DNA of 64,000 nucleotides from Romanomermis culicivorax (Eukaryota; Nematoda; Enoplea; Mermithida; Mermithidae), in NCBI GenBank assembly GCA_963922205.1, contig CAWUHX010000129.1:248001-312000 (forward strand), in the 5' to 3' direction. Shown here piece by piece: positions 42,766 through 54,840 of the stretch. Numbering within the stretch: the stretch's first letter is position 1; each line of letters starts with the position of its first letter. Position numbers and translations under genes: made by a program. The notes beneath the pieces were generated by a model. That model was not told where the DNA came from and searched no databases. It saw nothing but the letters and a program-made list of their open reading frames with translations.

Positions 42766-44690
42766 AGGCCCTGTCATACTTCGCCGTGCGGTACCGCGCG
42801 GTGCCGGTTGTCCTATTCATACTAACAGGCGGCGCCGCGCGGTACCGCGCGGTGGCTTGTCGCGCGGCGCCGTACGGCGCCGCTCTTTTACTTTTGGATT
42901 TTAGATCTTCTAAAGATTTGGATCTAAAAAAATGTGTATTGCTCGTCTCGATAAATGCAAAATACGAAAAATACGAAAAAAATCGAAAAATAAAAAGCGC
43001 ATAAGAAAAATAAAAATCAATCAAAATAAAAATCACTGCTGAGAAATATCAATTTATATAAATTGATTTTGAAAAATTGAATATATATACACGATTATTC
43101 ATTCACATATGTGCTTACATGATCCAGATCTGATCTGGGTCCGATCGGACCTGCTGTAGGACCCAGATTCAAAGTGGATCCATCTCCTTTCCCTAGTATT
43201 CGGGAAATCGGGACGTTCAGGAAATAGAGACGGGTGTATCCCCATTCCCCGAATGTCCCTTTTCTCCCAATGTCCCGATTCCCCGAAAGTCCCTTCTCCC
43301 CGAAAGTCCCGTTTCCCCGTAGAACGCTATAAATCAAACACTGATTTTCCCTTTTCCCCGAACGTCCCTATTCCCCAAAAGTGTCGAATCCCGTTTCCCC
43401 GAAAACAGAAGAAGGCTATTTTTAGATTGCACTTTGTAAATTGAAAATTTTTCCATAGAAAACATTGTAACTTGTAGGTATAAAAAATTAAAATTAAAAG
43501 TTGCTGACTTTAGATTACGTGCAACTTACAAATCTGGATAATTTTTAAAGTATTATTGTGTGTAAACAGCTTTACAAACTTTTTTCACAGTAAGACAACT
43601 TTTACTTTGATTTCGCAACTATTATTTTGATTTCACAACTTTTATCTTAACTTCACAACTTCTACTTTATTTCACAATTTTTACTTTTTGAAAAATGACC
43701 ACTTTTACTGAATTTCTGTTTGTACAGTAATCATAAATGCTAGAGGCATAAAATTTGGCCCTTGTAACGAAGACAAGCAGGGCATTCTAATGCAGTAATC
43801 CGCGTTATAAAAGCTCCATCCGTTCAAAAGTTATGGAAGTCAGCACCGGTCGCCTTTTTTTGGCTCCCTGTACATGATCGGGATCTGGTCGGATCTGCTG
43901 TTCAGGATCTTGATACAGATCCGACGACTGCAGCTATCTAGATCTGGATCATGATTTGACGAAACAATTTTTCAAGATCCGGATTCGATTTAGTCAAAAA
44001 AAGTGGATCCGTCCTATTCGGGGAATCGGGACGTTCGGGGAATAGGTACTAATGCATTGTTCGGGGAAAAGGGAATTTTATTCATTATTCGGAGAATCGG
44101 GATCTTCGGGGGAATAGGGACTTTCGGGGAATCGGGACGTTCGGGGAAAGAGGACGTTCGGGGAATAAGGACACAATCATAGAGACTGATGCATTTTTCG
44201 GGGAAATAAAAAATTTATTCATTATTCGGGGAATCGGGATCTACGGGGAGTATGAACTTTCGGACAATTGGGATATTTGCGGAAAAGAGACGTTGGGGGA
44301 ATAAAGACACAATCGAAATGGTGTACACTTGCTGTAGGAACATGTTTACACCTACTTTGCATATTCATAATTTTAACACATTATAATGTCTTCATTGCAA
44401 ATTGAGTGATCAACTTCTTAGTAAATCTCCATTGAAAATTAAGTAATCAATTTGGTAAAATAATTTGACGTGTTAGAATTCACCATTCAAGTGAAAAATA
44501 TGATTCAACTACATGTATAGATGTCACAGTATGCAACAATATGTTACAACAACAGTATGCTGCAACTTTAGAACACATAACTTGTTCGAAAATTTCGGTT
44601 CAGTTGAAACTTGATGGCGGCGCCGCAAAAATTACAAAAATCTATTCATACTTCAAAGGTGGTACCGCGCGGTGAAGTATGACAGGGCCT
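42766..44690. mobile_element. TTA-duplicating (Harbinger-type) non-autonomous element nested in the array
   Basis: Left AGGCCCTGTCATACTTCGCC and the complement of the right end (AGGCCCTGTCATACTTCACC) form inverted repeats continuing with GCGCGGTACC. TTA stands outside both (42763-42765, 44691-44693) and belongs to the target text CGTCTTACTTTGGC of the surrounding array. A 3-bp TWA duplication is typical of PIF/Harbinger. No transposase inside. GC-rich GGTACCGCGCGG and GCGGCGCCG units cluster at the left end. Confidence 0.85.
43197..44310. repeat. Inverted arrays of TTCGGGGAATCGGGACG units
   Basis: Left array about 43239-43402 reads CCCCGAAAGTCCC units; right array about 44016-44310 reads the inverse TTCGGGGAATCGGGACG units. 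A short forward piece (43197-43233) precedes the left array. Between them is an AT-rich core with GATCC-rich hairpin text (43873-43966). This is a further array-ended element nested within 42766-44690. A fragment of its inner left flank recurs inverted at 54786-54840. Confidence 0.75.
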
Positions 44691-44712
44691 TTACTTTGGC
44701 ACCCAGTATGTG

Positions 44713-46431
44713 TGAATTTATCTATGCAAATTTTACGAGCGGTTTTAAATTTTACATTTTGCATTACGATAAAAAATCTACTATACTTTCCTGTACGAAA
44801 ATCATGTACCTTCTAGTAAACTGCTGTTTCTTTGTGCTGATGATCTTTATATTGATTTAAATCATGAAATTAACATTACGTAGTGTGGCGACTGTATGAA
44901 AATTTTACATGAGAGAGACGACGTGTATAGTAAAAGGTCATTTTGTTAATCCATTTTCTTTATTTTCTGTGTAACATTTCTTCACTAATTCCCTTTCATT
45001 CTCCCCTCTGTTTCAGTTTCTTACTTTTTATTCCCATCATTTGGAGTCACACAATTCTATGTCCCACTGTTTTTCCGTTTTGTTTTCATATTGTGTTGTT
45101 TCTGTTTGTTCCTGCATTTTTGTTTCTATACATTTCTTTTCCGTTTCATTTTATCCTTCATTTCCCTTATTATCTTACACTCGTACTCAGTTCTCATTTA
45201 TTTTTCAATTTGTCTGTTGTTATATTCTTTTTTCTTTTCGCGTTCTCTATTCTTTTCTTCTTCTACTTTTGTTTTGTTTTGGTTTGTTTTATCTTTTTTC
45301 CCCTTTCTTGATAATCAAAAGAAAAGTCTTAGAAAGGTCTTCTAACATCCAATCAGCATATTCTTTAACCTATATTAGTCAGATATGTGAAATTATTTGC
45401 TAAGAGAGCACTTTTTGAAGTTTCAATGTGACTTCTTTGGAATCAAGCACGCTTTGTTTAGGAAAATTGTCAAACTACAGCATCATTTCCATTTTTATGA
45501 CGACTTTCTCTTCTCTCTTGTTCATTTTCCTTCCTCATCTTCTTAATAATTGCTAAGGGGGTCTCATCTGCAGGGGGATAGCAAAAATCTACTGGGGGTC
45601 AATTGAAATCTGCTCGGGGTCAAGACCCACCCAAATCCCTCCACGTGCATGCATGGTTAACAGTGAACTGCTGAACTGCTGCTGTAGGATATGTTGATAC
45701 ATATACAGGGTTTTTAATAACGATTGACCCTACCCCTGCAGTCATATGGGTTGAAACTAGCCAAAAGAGAAGTTAATTCTACTTTTAATGAGCTATGTCG
45801 CGAAGCATATATTTGATTTATGCTTTTCTGGAGCCTAACAACAAAAAGCATTCAAAAACAGTTTAAAAACAGATAATTTAAAACAATTAATGATCAGTTT
45901 CATCACCATTCGCCTTTCTAATTTATCGAAATCGTTATGGAATTGAACACAAAAGGTTTTTTAAACATGTCAAATTCTAATTCGGTCGAGACGTGGTCCA
46001 AATTTTTTCGTAACGTTTATGTGACGTAACGTTCAAGTAAACTTTCATTTCGTCCACAATTTGAAACGTCCACGAAACAATCAGCCGATTTCTTTTTCAA
46101 ATTTCGTATTATTGAACGCGTGTTGACCTTTTAAGATTTTGTGCAATCCTGCATATGAATATAGCACTAGCTAATTTGGTTTGATAATATGCGGAAGTTT
46201 GAATTGGATCAATAATACCAGCAGTTTCAGAATCAAAACTCATTTTCGAAAAACACAAAATGGGATTTTACAATGAGTTTTATTATTCTTACTGTGTAAC
46301 AGTTACTTATTAATAACAAACTAGTAGATGCCAATTGTTTAATGCAGAATTTCTACAAGGTGGCATATCGCACTTTTGTGTAGCGTTCACCCGTTTAGCT
46401 ACAGGGGAGGATTATGAAGAACTTTTTGCTT
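44713..46431. other. Noncoding stretch with a long T/C-rich tract
   Basis: At about 44945-45310 the plus strand is strongly pyrimidine-rich (TTTTCTTTCC-like), which opens long Phe/Leu-rich frames in all three phases; this is composition, not a gene. Nothing else recognised. Confidence 0.5.
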
Positions 46432-46600
46432 TATAGTCTGTTTTTCATGAAATGCTTAAGAATGAAAAAATTAGAAATGTCGTCGAAATCGTTCACCAGA
46501 TAGTTTTTATCGCAAATTTGTTGCCCAAATTGGATTTAAAATTTTGTTATTTCCAATTTCATGTGACTTACGGCTCAGTTGAAAATCGTGAAAATATGAA
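46432..46600. mobile_element. TAGTCTG-family MITE, left-end copy
   Basis: TATAGTCTGTTTTTCATGAA followed by ATGCTT and GAAAT matches the left end of the copies at 35898 and 11463. A right end is not clear. Confidence 0.6.
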
Positions 46601-48949
46601 ATAATAGCATTTGACGAAAAATGAAACCGTGTACTTTATTTTTCAAATGAGCCTCGGCGACTTAACAGTGCTTCCATTACTATGCAATTTTCCGTACGTT
46701 TTTAACTGCCACCTTCTGATAAAATATCGACTTACATTCACGTTTTTTATCTGAAAGAACGGCTTTTCGAATCATCAAGGTTTAGAAATGGAGAAAAATC
46801 TTTTAAAAAGATTACGATATGATCTTTCTATTGAAGCATTTTCGGGAATAACGTCTAAGGCTCATTAGGGAAGATAAATTTTCTTGTTGAGAGAACAAAC
46901 CATAAAAGTTGAAAAAAATCATAAAAATTTTACTATGACGTAGATGGAAGGAAAAGATGCATGAGCTGCAGAAAGTGGTGGAAAGAAACGAGAATCACCA
47001 AGTTTTTGCAAGTTTCTTGGCAAACTTTCAACATTGTTTCGAAGGATGAGATGCCTTCAAGACTCCTCAACCACCATCACATTTTCCATCAGATCTAAAA
47101 TCTTGTGATCAAAAGAACAAAAGTCTCTCCACATTATCTTAAAATGAAAAATTAGTAGATTAGAACAACCGGCGGCGTAATTTTCCTAATGGTTTCTTTA
47201 GTCAAAAAGCCCTATTTCAAGGCTTTTGCCGACGGGCGAAAAAGATGCGTTTTTTGAATAAGTATAGGTGAACAGTTGCTGAGGTTCCATTGTTCATATT
47301 ATCATATAATCTCCAAGTTTGGACATCCGAAACGAGAAAATTTTTCCAAAAAATGTGCGTTCTCTTCTTCCCTCCGTTGAAGTTTGGCTGTTGCGTTTTA
47401 TATAAGCGACTTTTTTCCAAAAGTCCAAATCACGAGTTGAACACAGAAAATTTCCATGCGCTATTTTAGAAGAATGTCGTCACCTTTTAACAAAATGGTC
47501 GGAAACTAGTTTGATTATTAGAGGACCTTGACTTTTGACGAAGTTATCCTTTTTTATCATTTTGTTTATTTTTTGATTTTCACTTCGTACATTGCAAAGA
47601 GTTACAGGATAAAATGGAGATTTTTCAAGTGCTGAAGAGCAGGTTCTGTTTAGAGAAGAGTTGTAATCGCAGAAAGTTTAGTTAATAGCCTTGGTTTCGA
47701 TAATTACAAGATGATGAAAGTTTTAATATGTTTCGACACGTTAAAAAGGTAACATACGCGTTGTTTTGAATGTTGTGCGTCATAAATTAACCATATATAT
47801 TTGTATTTCCTAGTTTGTAGAATATATGCAAAAAACGTTTATATAGCATGCTGTCGAAAGCTTTTTAAATTGAATGAGAATATCAGGTGAACATCAGTTA
47901 AGTCCACTGATGTTGTGCAAGTTCATTACTACAGCGCTAAGTATAGTAAGTATCAAAATGTAATTCGATCTTTAATCACACGTGTTTCTCGTCCGCACAA
48001 GGATCTTATCATGCGAGTACTCCAGGTTGTCCCTGGATTGCTCATGGTATTCTGGGCTGTATTGGGCGGTTTCTGGCGCACTTTATCTAATTGCTTATTT
48101 AAAAAGCTTATTTAAGAAGCTTATTTGGGTAGCCTACCTTGGACGCATCAGCTTCGGTGACTTTCAACCATTCGACTGTACCTGTCGTAGGCTCAGATCC
48201 ACGTGTCCAGGACAGCAGAAAAATATGGGTCGGCGAGGGCCTGAACAGTAAACCTTCTGCACTACATGACGGACTCACTACCAACTGCACTAAATGAGCC
48301 ACGCGGATGATTCAGAAATTGTGACTGTAGTGATGGTAGTTTTTGCAGAGCAGGCCCCGTGATGAATACCCCGACGCACCAAATACAAGACACCAGGAAT
48401 ATTCAAACTCACAATTTTTGAAGCTCAGAAATCCTTCACTAGTTGTAACTAAAATCTGCTTTTAGCCCATATTCCAAAGTAGAGAATAAGCTATATCTGG
48501 CAATTCTTCGAATATGTAACTGCTTATAATCTGCTACGTGGCGCGTATCCTTATTTGGCAAAACAACTTGCAAAATCGCAGGAATAACTCAATTTTTCTG
48601 TATCGGGCTTTCAATATCTCCACGAATCAATTCAGTAATATTCAATATATCTTGACGATCAAAACGAATTCTTTGCATGAGTTTCGTATCATACAAAGCT
48701 AATGGATCTCATATATCTCGAAAAACTCTTTCTCGCCTCAACACCCTTTGATATTCAACACTCAAATTTTAAGGTAGCCATTTCAATGAAAAATTTTGGT
48801 CTAAATTTATTTAGCCAGGGTGACTTTTATGAATTCTGTTTTTTCCCGACTTTGGTCTATAGACTGGTATAGCCTTTTTATGAATACGGCCAATGGAGTC
48901 GTGTTTTTGTTTGCAAGGATATTTTATGCTTTAAAGAACATGTCACTTA
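46601..48949. other. Noncoding stretch without recognised features
   Basis: A somewhat GC-richer patch at 47985-48400 has short frames on both strands but no family signature. Confidence 0.4.
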
Positions 48950-48985
48950 GTAACTTATAGAATCATCCCTGATTCTATAAGTTAC
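48950..48985. repeat. Perfect 16-bp hairpin with 4-base loop
   Basis: GTAACTTATAGAATCA, loop TCCC, TGATTCTATAAGTTAC. All sixteen pairs are perfect. No gene ends nearby, so it is not an evident terminator; it may be a collapsed inverted repeat of a MITE. Confidence 0.9.
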
Positions 48986-51414
48986 ACCAATATCAGTATT
49001 TCAGGATATTGTTCGAAAAATTCATGTCATTCAGCTAACACGGCCTTCTGTGCTAATCTCTCGCAATGGTTATTGAGGTGTGAATATTCCAATAGATTGC
49101 TGACCTTTTATTTCTCACATACACGGGGATTTATAGAATTTTTTAAAATTTTCCATCAAGGACATGAAAAGCTGTAACATTCATTCAGTATCCTTAAATA
49201 ATCGTTAACCCCTCTCATTGAATTGCGCCATCATTAAGATGTCATTCTTTCCTTGTAGCATGAGATCATCAAGGTTGTAGTCAATATTCGAACCAAATCT
49301 GTTGGGCTGCTATTTTGTCTATGTCAAATGACGTCAGCAAAGTATACGTAGCGTTAGGCATGCGTCGGGTACACTGGAAAGACTATTGCCAGAAAAACTT
49401 AACCCTTTGTACACAGATATCGTCTAAAAGCAAGTCATCTTGTTGCTCATGAGAATCAACAAGTTTTGTGCTTACTCCAGAAAACCTGCACGAACTGTTC
49501 AGTAGCAGGTACCTTGCTGAAGTGACACATCTACCCTGGAAGAATACGTCAGGGTAGTCGGCATGTTTACTCAAATATGCTCCCTAGTGTTCCGCAGTCA
49601 ATTTCAAGAACGAAACGACTACTGTCTGAGTTAGATATCTCAATAATTGTTTGATTGACGATAGTTTGTACTGTGCCCAGGACCCGCTCACCTTATAGCG
49701 TTAATATGTAATAATATAGGATTTCAAGCCATTGTCATCACGAACCTGTGTCTAAGTTCAGAGATGGAAGATCTCCACGCGCGTAAATTCACAAATAATT
49801 CATTTTTTGGCGAATTCGGTAATCTAATATAACAAACTGAGTAATGTTACATTAATAACTTCTGCCCGTGATCCTTGTTTACACTAAAATTGGTATAAAT
49901 GAGGTGCACAATGGAGAAGGTGCTGCTGTTAAAATTGTTTGAATACAAGATTTCTCATTCGGAAAAGTGGTAAGTTTAGTTGAGTCTCACAAAATTTTCA
50001 GTACCATTATGGCATTTGGTGCAGCACAAAACCATAAAAATACGAAATAGTACATACTTTCCACCTTCATAATTTAGTGGCCGTTCGAGAAAAATGGAGT
50101 ACAGCTATTTTCACGCTACAAATGCTAGTTCTGGTTGGGTCAGACATTCCTACTCATAATGAATTCGATTACTAGCCCGATCCGCCTGTTGTAAGTTCTC
50201 GGCCCTAAGCCTTGGCGATGTAAGACTCAAGCAGTAAATGAGAAAAAAATATGACGTAGCATAGATTGGAATTTTTTGCAGGTGTGGATCCCTACAGTCA
50301 CCTTAAGACAAAATGTATTCACTTATGGTGCAGGTTTTTTATCCTCTCAATACAAAAAAAACCCAAATAAATCTGTCGACATATGATGACATGCAAGCCA
50401 ATATTTTCTTTTTTTTCAAGTTGTAGTCCTAACTGCTACCTGACTAAAGATACCCGACTAAAGCTAGACAAAAATAAGTCGTGCAAAAATGTGTGAGAAA
50501 GTGATTTGATCGAGTAGTAAAAAGTAGCATCTTTCGTACGCTATGGTCTACTTAAGAAACAAAATATTGAATTACAGTGTAGATTTTTTATTTACTCAAA
50601 AATATTTTTGTGGTCGAGGCTTATTTGGAAGTAGGTAGGCACGGAATGCAAGCCTTTCCTGAAATTGAGCTATTCTACAAAAATAATCCAAAATATGGTG
50701 CGTATCAAAAATTTCCATTCAGGCAAATTGTTTCCTAACTGTATATCTAGCTTACCGTGAATATCTAATTTGGGCACTTGGGTGAAGAAGTGACATCCTT
50801 TGTGACGTGTACGGGATTGACATCATCGAACCACGCTAGCTTTTTGAGCATTATCGGATTAATGACAACATTATATTCTGTGACGCTTTAGCGCATCACT
50901 ACCGAAACCCAGTGATATAGTGTCTCGAGCTATAATGTACAGATTTTACCCCGGAACTTGAGTAACTGATTGAATGTCATGATTCTGAAATCATTAAAAA
51001 TCCTTCCTTTTCAGAAATGCGCAAGGTATATGAAGTTGACTCGTATGTTTGCCTTTAAAATGAGAGTAGAAGCTAGAATTATGATAATTTAAACATATGC
51101 TTAGAGTTTTAGCTATGGAAGACAATGTGTTTATTGTACTGCATAATGCTAATGTACGTCTGCATGCATAAAATAAGTATGAGCTTTTGTGCCGCTTCTT
51201 GAGCTGTACGCCAGAATGAGCTACTACAATAGTTTATTTGCTTCGAAATGGTAGATGCAGTGAAGGGGCAGTGAATGTTATATTCTCGACACATAAGGAC
51301 TTATTAATAGTATCTGAGAAAATTTTTCTCTAGTCCTTGATAAAATGTCTTCTCAAGGTGTCTGAGACTGCCAGTAGATGTATCGAATGTGATTTTCCGC
51401 AGCCCGAATCTATT
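48986..51414. other. Noncoding stretch without recognised features
   Basis: A right-half fragment resembling the TAGTCTG MITE family is possible at about 49930-50105 (CTTTCCACCTTCATAATTTA). No gene recognised. Confidence 0.4.
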
Positions 51415-51590
51415 ATAGTTCCTGAGGTCAGGTGTAGGTAAACTTTTCGACTTGCACATTTATGTAAATTTCAGTGTTAATACGCTCCATGGGCAAAAAC
51501 AGTCAGTGTAAAATTACTCAGGTTGCTGTGGGATATCGAATGAACTATTATACGCATAATTTCACATTTACACTTGGAGACATTCACTTT
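51415..51590 (+). repeat. Dispersed TAGTTCCTGAG repeat, copy 3
   Basis: TAGTTCCTGAGGTCAGGTGT, then TAAACTTTTCGA, CTCCATGGGC, GTCAGTGTAA, TTACTCAGG, GGGATATCGAA, ACTATT and ACACTTGGAGAC follow the order of 30861-31025 with moderate divergence. Confidence 0.75.
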
Positions 51591-52087
51591 TGAGTGTATT
51601 GCGCGTCACACGTTCATATCATATTCCTACACCATTCTTCTTTATATTTACCCTGTGGAGTTGCTTGATGCCGTTTTTTCATGACTGGCTGTCAACAACT
51701 TCAATAACTGTGATGTTGCACTATAATCCTTAATGTGGTTTTTTGTGAGATTTTTTTGATTGATGTTATGCATGTCATTGCCATGAAAGACGTTTCCAAA
51801 GAACGAAATTTCAAAAACGCTGGGAAATCAGGAGTTCAATCTTGTACTTGATTTGTGTAACAGACTGACCTCTTCAGAGGTTCGTGAAAATCCAGAAGCA
51901 TCCATACAATCTATTCCTCAATAAATCTGAACAATTTCACTGTTGTTTTAGCTTATGCTCCAATAGTTGATTACAAAAAGATCCTCATGCGAATAAATGA
52001 ACCTGCAGCATTAGCGAACACATCTTCTTTTGGGTAGCTCATTGGGAGTAGACTACTCTCCATTTTCAAATGAGCCTCAAATGGGGA

Positions 52088-52645
52088 TATTCTCATGTGA
52101 GCGATTCCCAAGTGAGCGATTCCCAATTGAGCGATTCTCATGTGAGCGATTCCCAATTGAGCGAATTTCCAAGTGAGCGAATTCCCAAGTAAGCGATTCC
52201 AAACAGCAGACTAGGCTTATTTAAAATGAGAACTTGTAATATACTGTATCATGAGCAAAAAAAGAAGAAATTAGATGACAAGAAGAAAGAAAATCTAAGA
52301 AGGCAGAGACAAAAGATGAAAACGTAAAAAATAGCTAAACGAAAACATAACCAATACAATCAGAAAATGAAAGAAAAAAGAAACACATACTAAGAAAAAT
52401 GTAAGGTAAAGAAGGAAAATATGAAGTAAGCTTTATTACATTCTCGATCGCTCATATGGGAATCACCCAATTGGGAATTCGCACAATTGGGAATCACTCA
52501 CATGGGAATCGCTCACATGAGAATCGCTCAATGGGGAATTCGCTCCATTGGGAATTCACTCCATTGGGAATTCGCTCACTTGGAATCGCTCACTTGAGAA
52601 ACGCTCACTTGGGAATCCCACTCCCTGGGAATCGCTCACTTGTGA
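52088..52645. mobile_element. Array-ended element, GAGCGATTCCCAAGT unit
   Basis: Left array 52088-52203 has about seven imperfect TGTGAGCGATTCCCAAG units; right array 52447-52645 has about twelve inverse units (TTGGGAATCGCTCAC). The 240-bp core between is purine-rich on the plus strand (AAGAAAGAAAA). Some units contain palindromic CCCAATTGGG. Target duplication not readable. Confidence 0.75.
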
Positions 52646-52686
52646 ATAGATACGTGGACTGACGATGATCGTGCAGCGTAATCCTA

Positions 52687-53919
52687 CCTTACATCTAACG
52701 TCCCGCTACTTCTAATGTCCCGTTACTTCTAAAAATCTCGCTTCTAACTAATGCAGTCGAACGTTAAAGATCCCGTTACTTCTAGCGTCCCGTTACCTCT
52801 AACACAGAAAACATTCTAGCTTGTACGAAGGTAAAAAATCAACCGATAGAGCGATTTCTTTGCTTATAATTACTTATATTTTTTGCAAATATGATTCAAA
52901 TAGGCTTAGGCTTAGGCTACCAAAAATTAATGAAAAACGAACACTCTGACCTAACTTGCACAATATCATGTGTTTGCATTCTGTGTAATGCTAGAAGCTC
53001 CCCGTGAGAACCGAGCTATGCAAATTTGTTTTTCAAGCTTTATGATCTATCATATTACAACGTAAAAGTCTAGTACTTTTTTTATACTGCATTAGAAGTA
53101 ACGGGATCTTAGAAGTAACCATGACTAGGGGCGGTAAGTTTGTTGGCCGATTAAAATTATCCAGGATTACGTTTAATCCCCGGTTATGTAATCGTGGATT
53201 AAAATTTAATCGGCGATTAAAATAATTGGTCAGTTCATCAGCCGATTAAAGGACGATTATGTAATCGCCGATTAAAATAATGTAATCCAGTATTAAAAGT
53301 ATAGTTGCTGATTGAAAACTGTACAACGTATACTGTCTATAGTGGTGTTAAAGGTGTACAGCTTTTCCTTCAGTACATCGCCTTTTGTCATCAATTTATC
53401 GTTATCAATTTTTTTCGTGATATCCACTTCAAAATCCACGTGTCCGTAGAAAATCGGATTCGAACTTCCATCGGATTCCATCTATCCAGGGAATGACGAA
53501 TTTGTACTTGATTTTCTGCTTCATTCTCATTTATATTTGATTTTCTGCTTCATCCTTGTTTAGATCGTCCAAAAAATCAACAACATTTATTTTCCAACTA
53601 CTAAACCGACTATGCAATCGCAAAAAGATATATAATCGGCCTTTTAAACCTGGGGTGGGACAGGATTGAAAACTCGGATTATTTTAATCGCCGATTATGA
53701 TAATCGAGCTTTAATTGGCTGACGAACTTATGGATAGCTTTAATCCCAGATTAAATTAATCGACGTTTAACCGGCCGACAAACTTACGAAAAAAATTAAT
53801 CCTGGATCATAAGCGACGTTTAATCCCCGATTACTATAATCGGCCTTTAATCCACCAACAAACTTACCGCCCTAGAAGTAACAGGATGTTAGAAGTAAAG
53901 GGACGCTAGAAGTAACCCC
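52687..53919. mobile_element. Array-ended element, TCCCGTTACTTCTA unit, with nested insert
   Basis: Left array 52687-52803 has five or more (A)GCGTCCCGTTACTTCTA units. The right array is in two pieces, 53091-53121 and 53874-53919 (TAGAAGTAACGGGATCTTAG), separated by the nested element 53128-53872. The core 52804-53090 is AT-rich and noncoding. Confidence 0.75.
53128..53872. mobile_element. TA-duplicating element with inverted TAATCGG arrays
   Basis: Left GGGGCGGTAAGTTTGTTGG and the complement of the right end (GGGCGGTAAGTTTGTTGG) are inverted repeats; TA (possibly CTA) stands outside both (53126-53127, 53873-53874). Inside, units related to CCGATTAAAATAATCG run through 53145-53300 and again, inverted, at 53680-53850. 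It has split the right array of 52687-53919. Noncoding. Confidence 0.8.
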
Positions 53920-54271
53920 ACACAATCGTTCATTTTTTTCAAATGAAGAAAAAATTGCTCATTAAACAAGCGTACGCTGCCACCTATTTCTCACATTGAC
54001 TCAAGTCATGCCATAGGGCACTGGTGGTGGGAAGAAGATCGCCTAAACTGCCACAGGGAATTCGAGAAGTTCATAATTTGCATGAACATTTTTCTGGGGA
54101 CCCAAGAAAATTTGAAAAATATAGACCTAGGAGCGATTTCCGAATGGAGTATACGACGTTACTACTTTTTATACATTATAAGTGACGAAGAATCTCCAAT
54201 CTGGGAAACTCCTATGTAAAAGATTAAAATGGGCATCGCCAATCAAAGACAGGTTTTCCTTTTTTTGACTT
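53920..54271. other. Noncoding spacer
   Basis: No feature recognised between the two array-ended elements. Confidence 0.4.
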
Positions 54272-54462
54272 TTGACTCCCATTGCGTTGCAACTTGGCGC
54301 CCGTCTTACTTTGCCGCCTCGTCTCTTTTTGGCGCCCAAGCTTTGTCTCACTTTGGCGCCCATCTCACTCTGGCGCCCGTCTCACTTTGGCGCCTGTCCT
54401 ACTTTGGCACATTGTATGTCCTACCATAATGGCTATAAATATCTCAGGCCACCCTGAATAGG

Positions 54463-54487
54463 TCTCTCTCTCTCTCTCTCTCTCTCT
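54463..54487 (+). repeat. (TC)n microsatellite
   Basis: Twelve and a half perfect TC units inside the array-ended element. Confidence 0.95.
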
Positions 54488-54785
54488 AAATGGTGGAAAA
54501 TAAAATAATCAGTTATTCTGCTCTCTTACCCGATCCGAAGTTGAACTAAGCGTATCAAACGTGAAATAATATCTTACATTTCAGTAATTGCGATTTCCTA
54601 TTCTTTATGAGAATAAATGTCGTTTGACAATAGTATTTCATTGAATAACAAAGTTAACAACAAGATCTTTGTAATTAATTTTTTGACAATAATTCAAAAT
54701 TCAACAACATTGACACTAATTCCTATTACCGTGCGAATTTTGTGCGAAATCCTATAATTTACAATGTTCTCAGAAAAAATAAGCA

Positions 54786-54840
54786 ATTTACAAAATGCAA
54801 TCTAAAAATAGCCTTCGTCTATTTTTGGGGAAACGGGATT
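54786..54840 (-). repeat. Fragment homologous to 43385-43445, inverted
   Basis: TGCAATCTAAAAATAGCCTT near 54798 is the complement of AAGGCTATTTTTAGATTGCA at about 43412-43431, and the flanking GGGGAAACGGG matches CCCGTTTCCCC. Linked CGGGGAA-like decayed units follow to about 54950. Confidence 0.85.

Larger units (their letters stand above)
42599..44712 (+). repeat. TTGGCGCCCGTCTCACT array, interrupted by a nested element
   Basis: Ten or so imperfect units of CTTGGCGCCCGTCTCACTT at 42599-42765 are followed by the nested element 42766-44690, and one more unit (TTACTTTGGCACCC) at 44691-44704. This is a second copy of the array family of the complete element at 54280-55201, with only its left end present here. 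Confidence 0.8.

Noticed and set aside
44943-45403. Long hydrophobic frames suggesting a multi-pass membrane protein
   Set aside because: All three plus frames are open because the strand is T/C-rich; no start context, splice sites or family features.
48108-48302. Minus-strand 64-codon frame in a GC-richer patch
   Set aside because: No recognisable domain, no splice sites, and comparable frames on the other strand.
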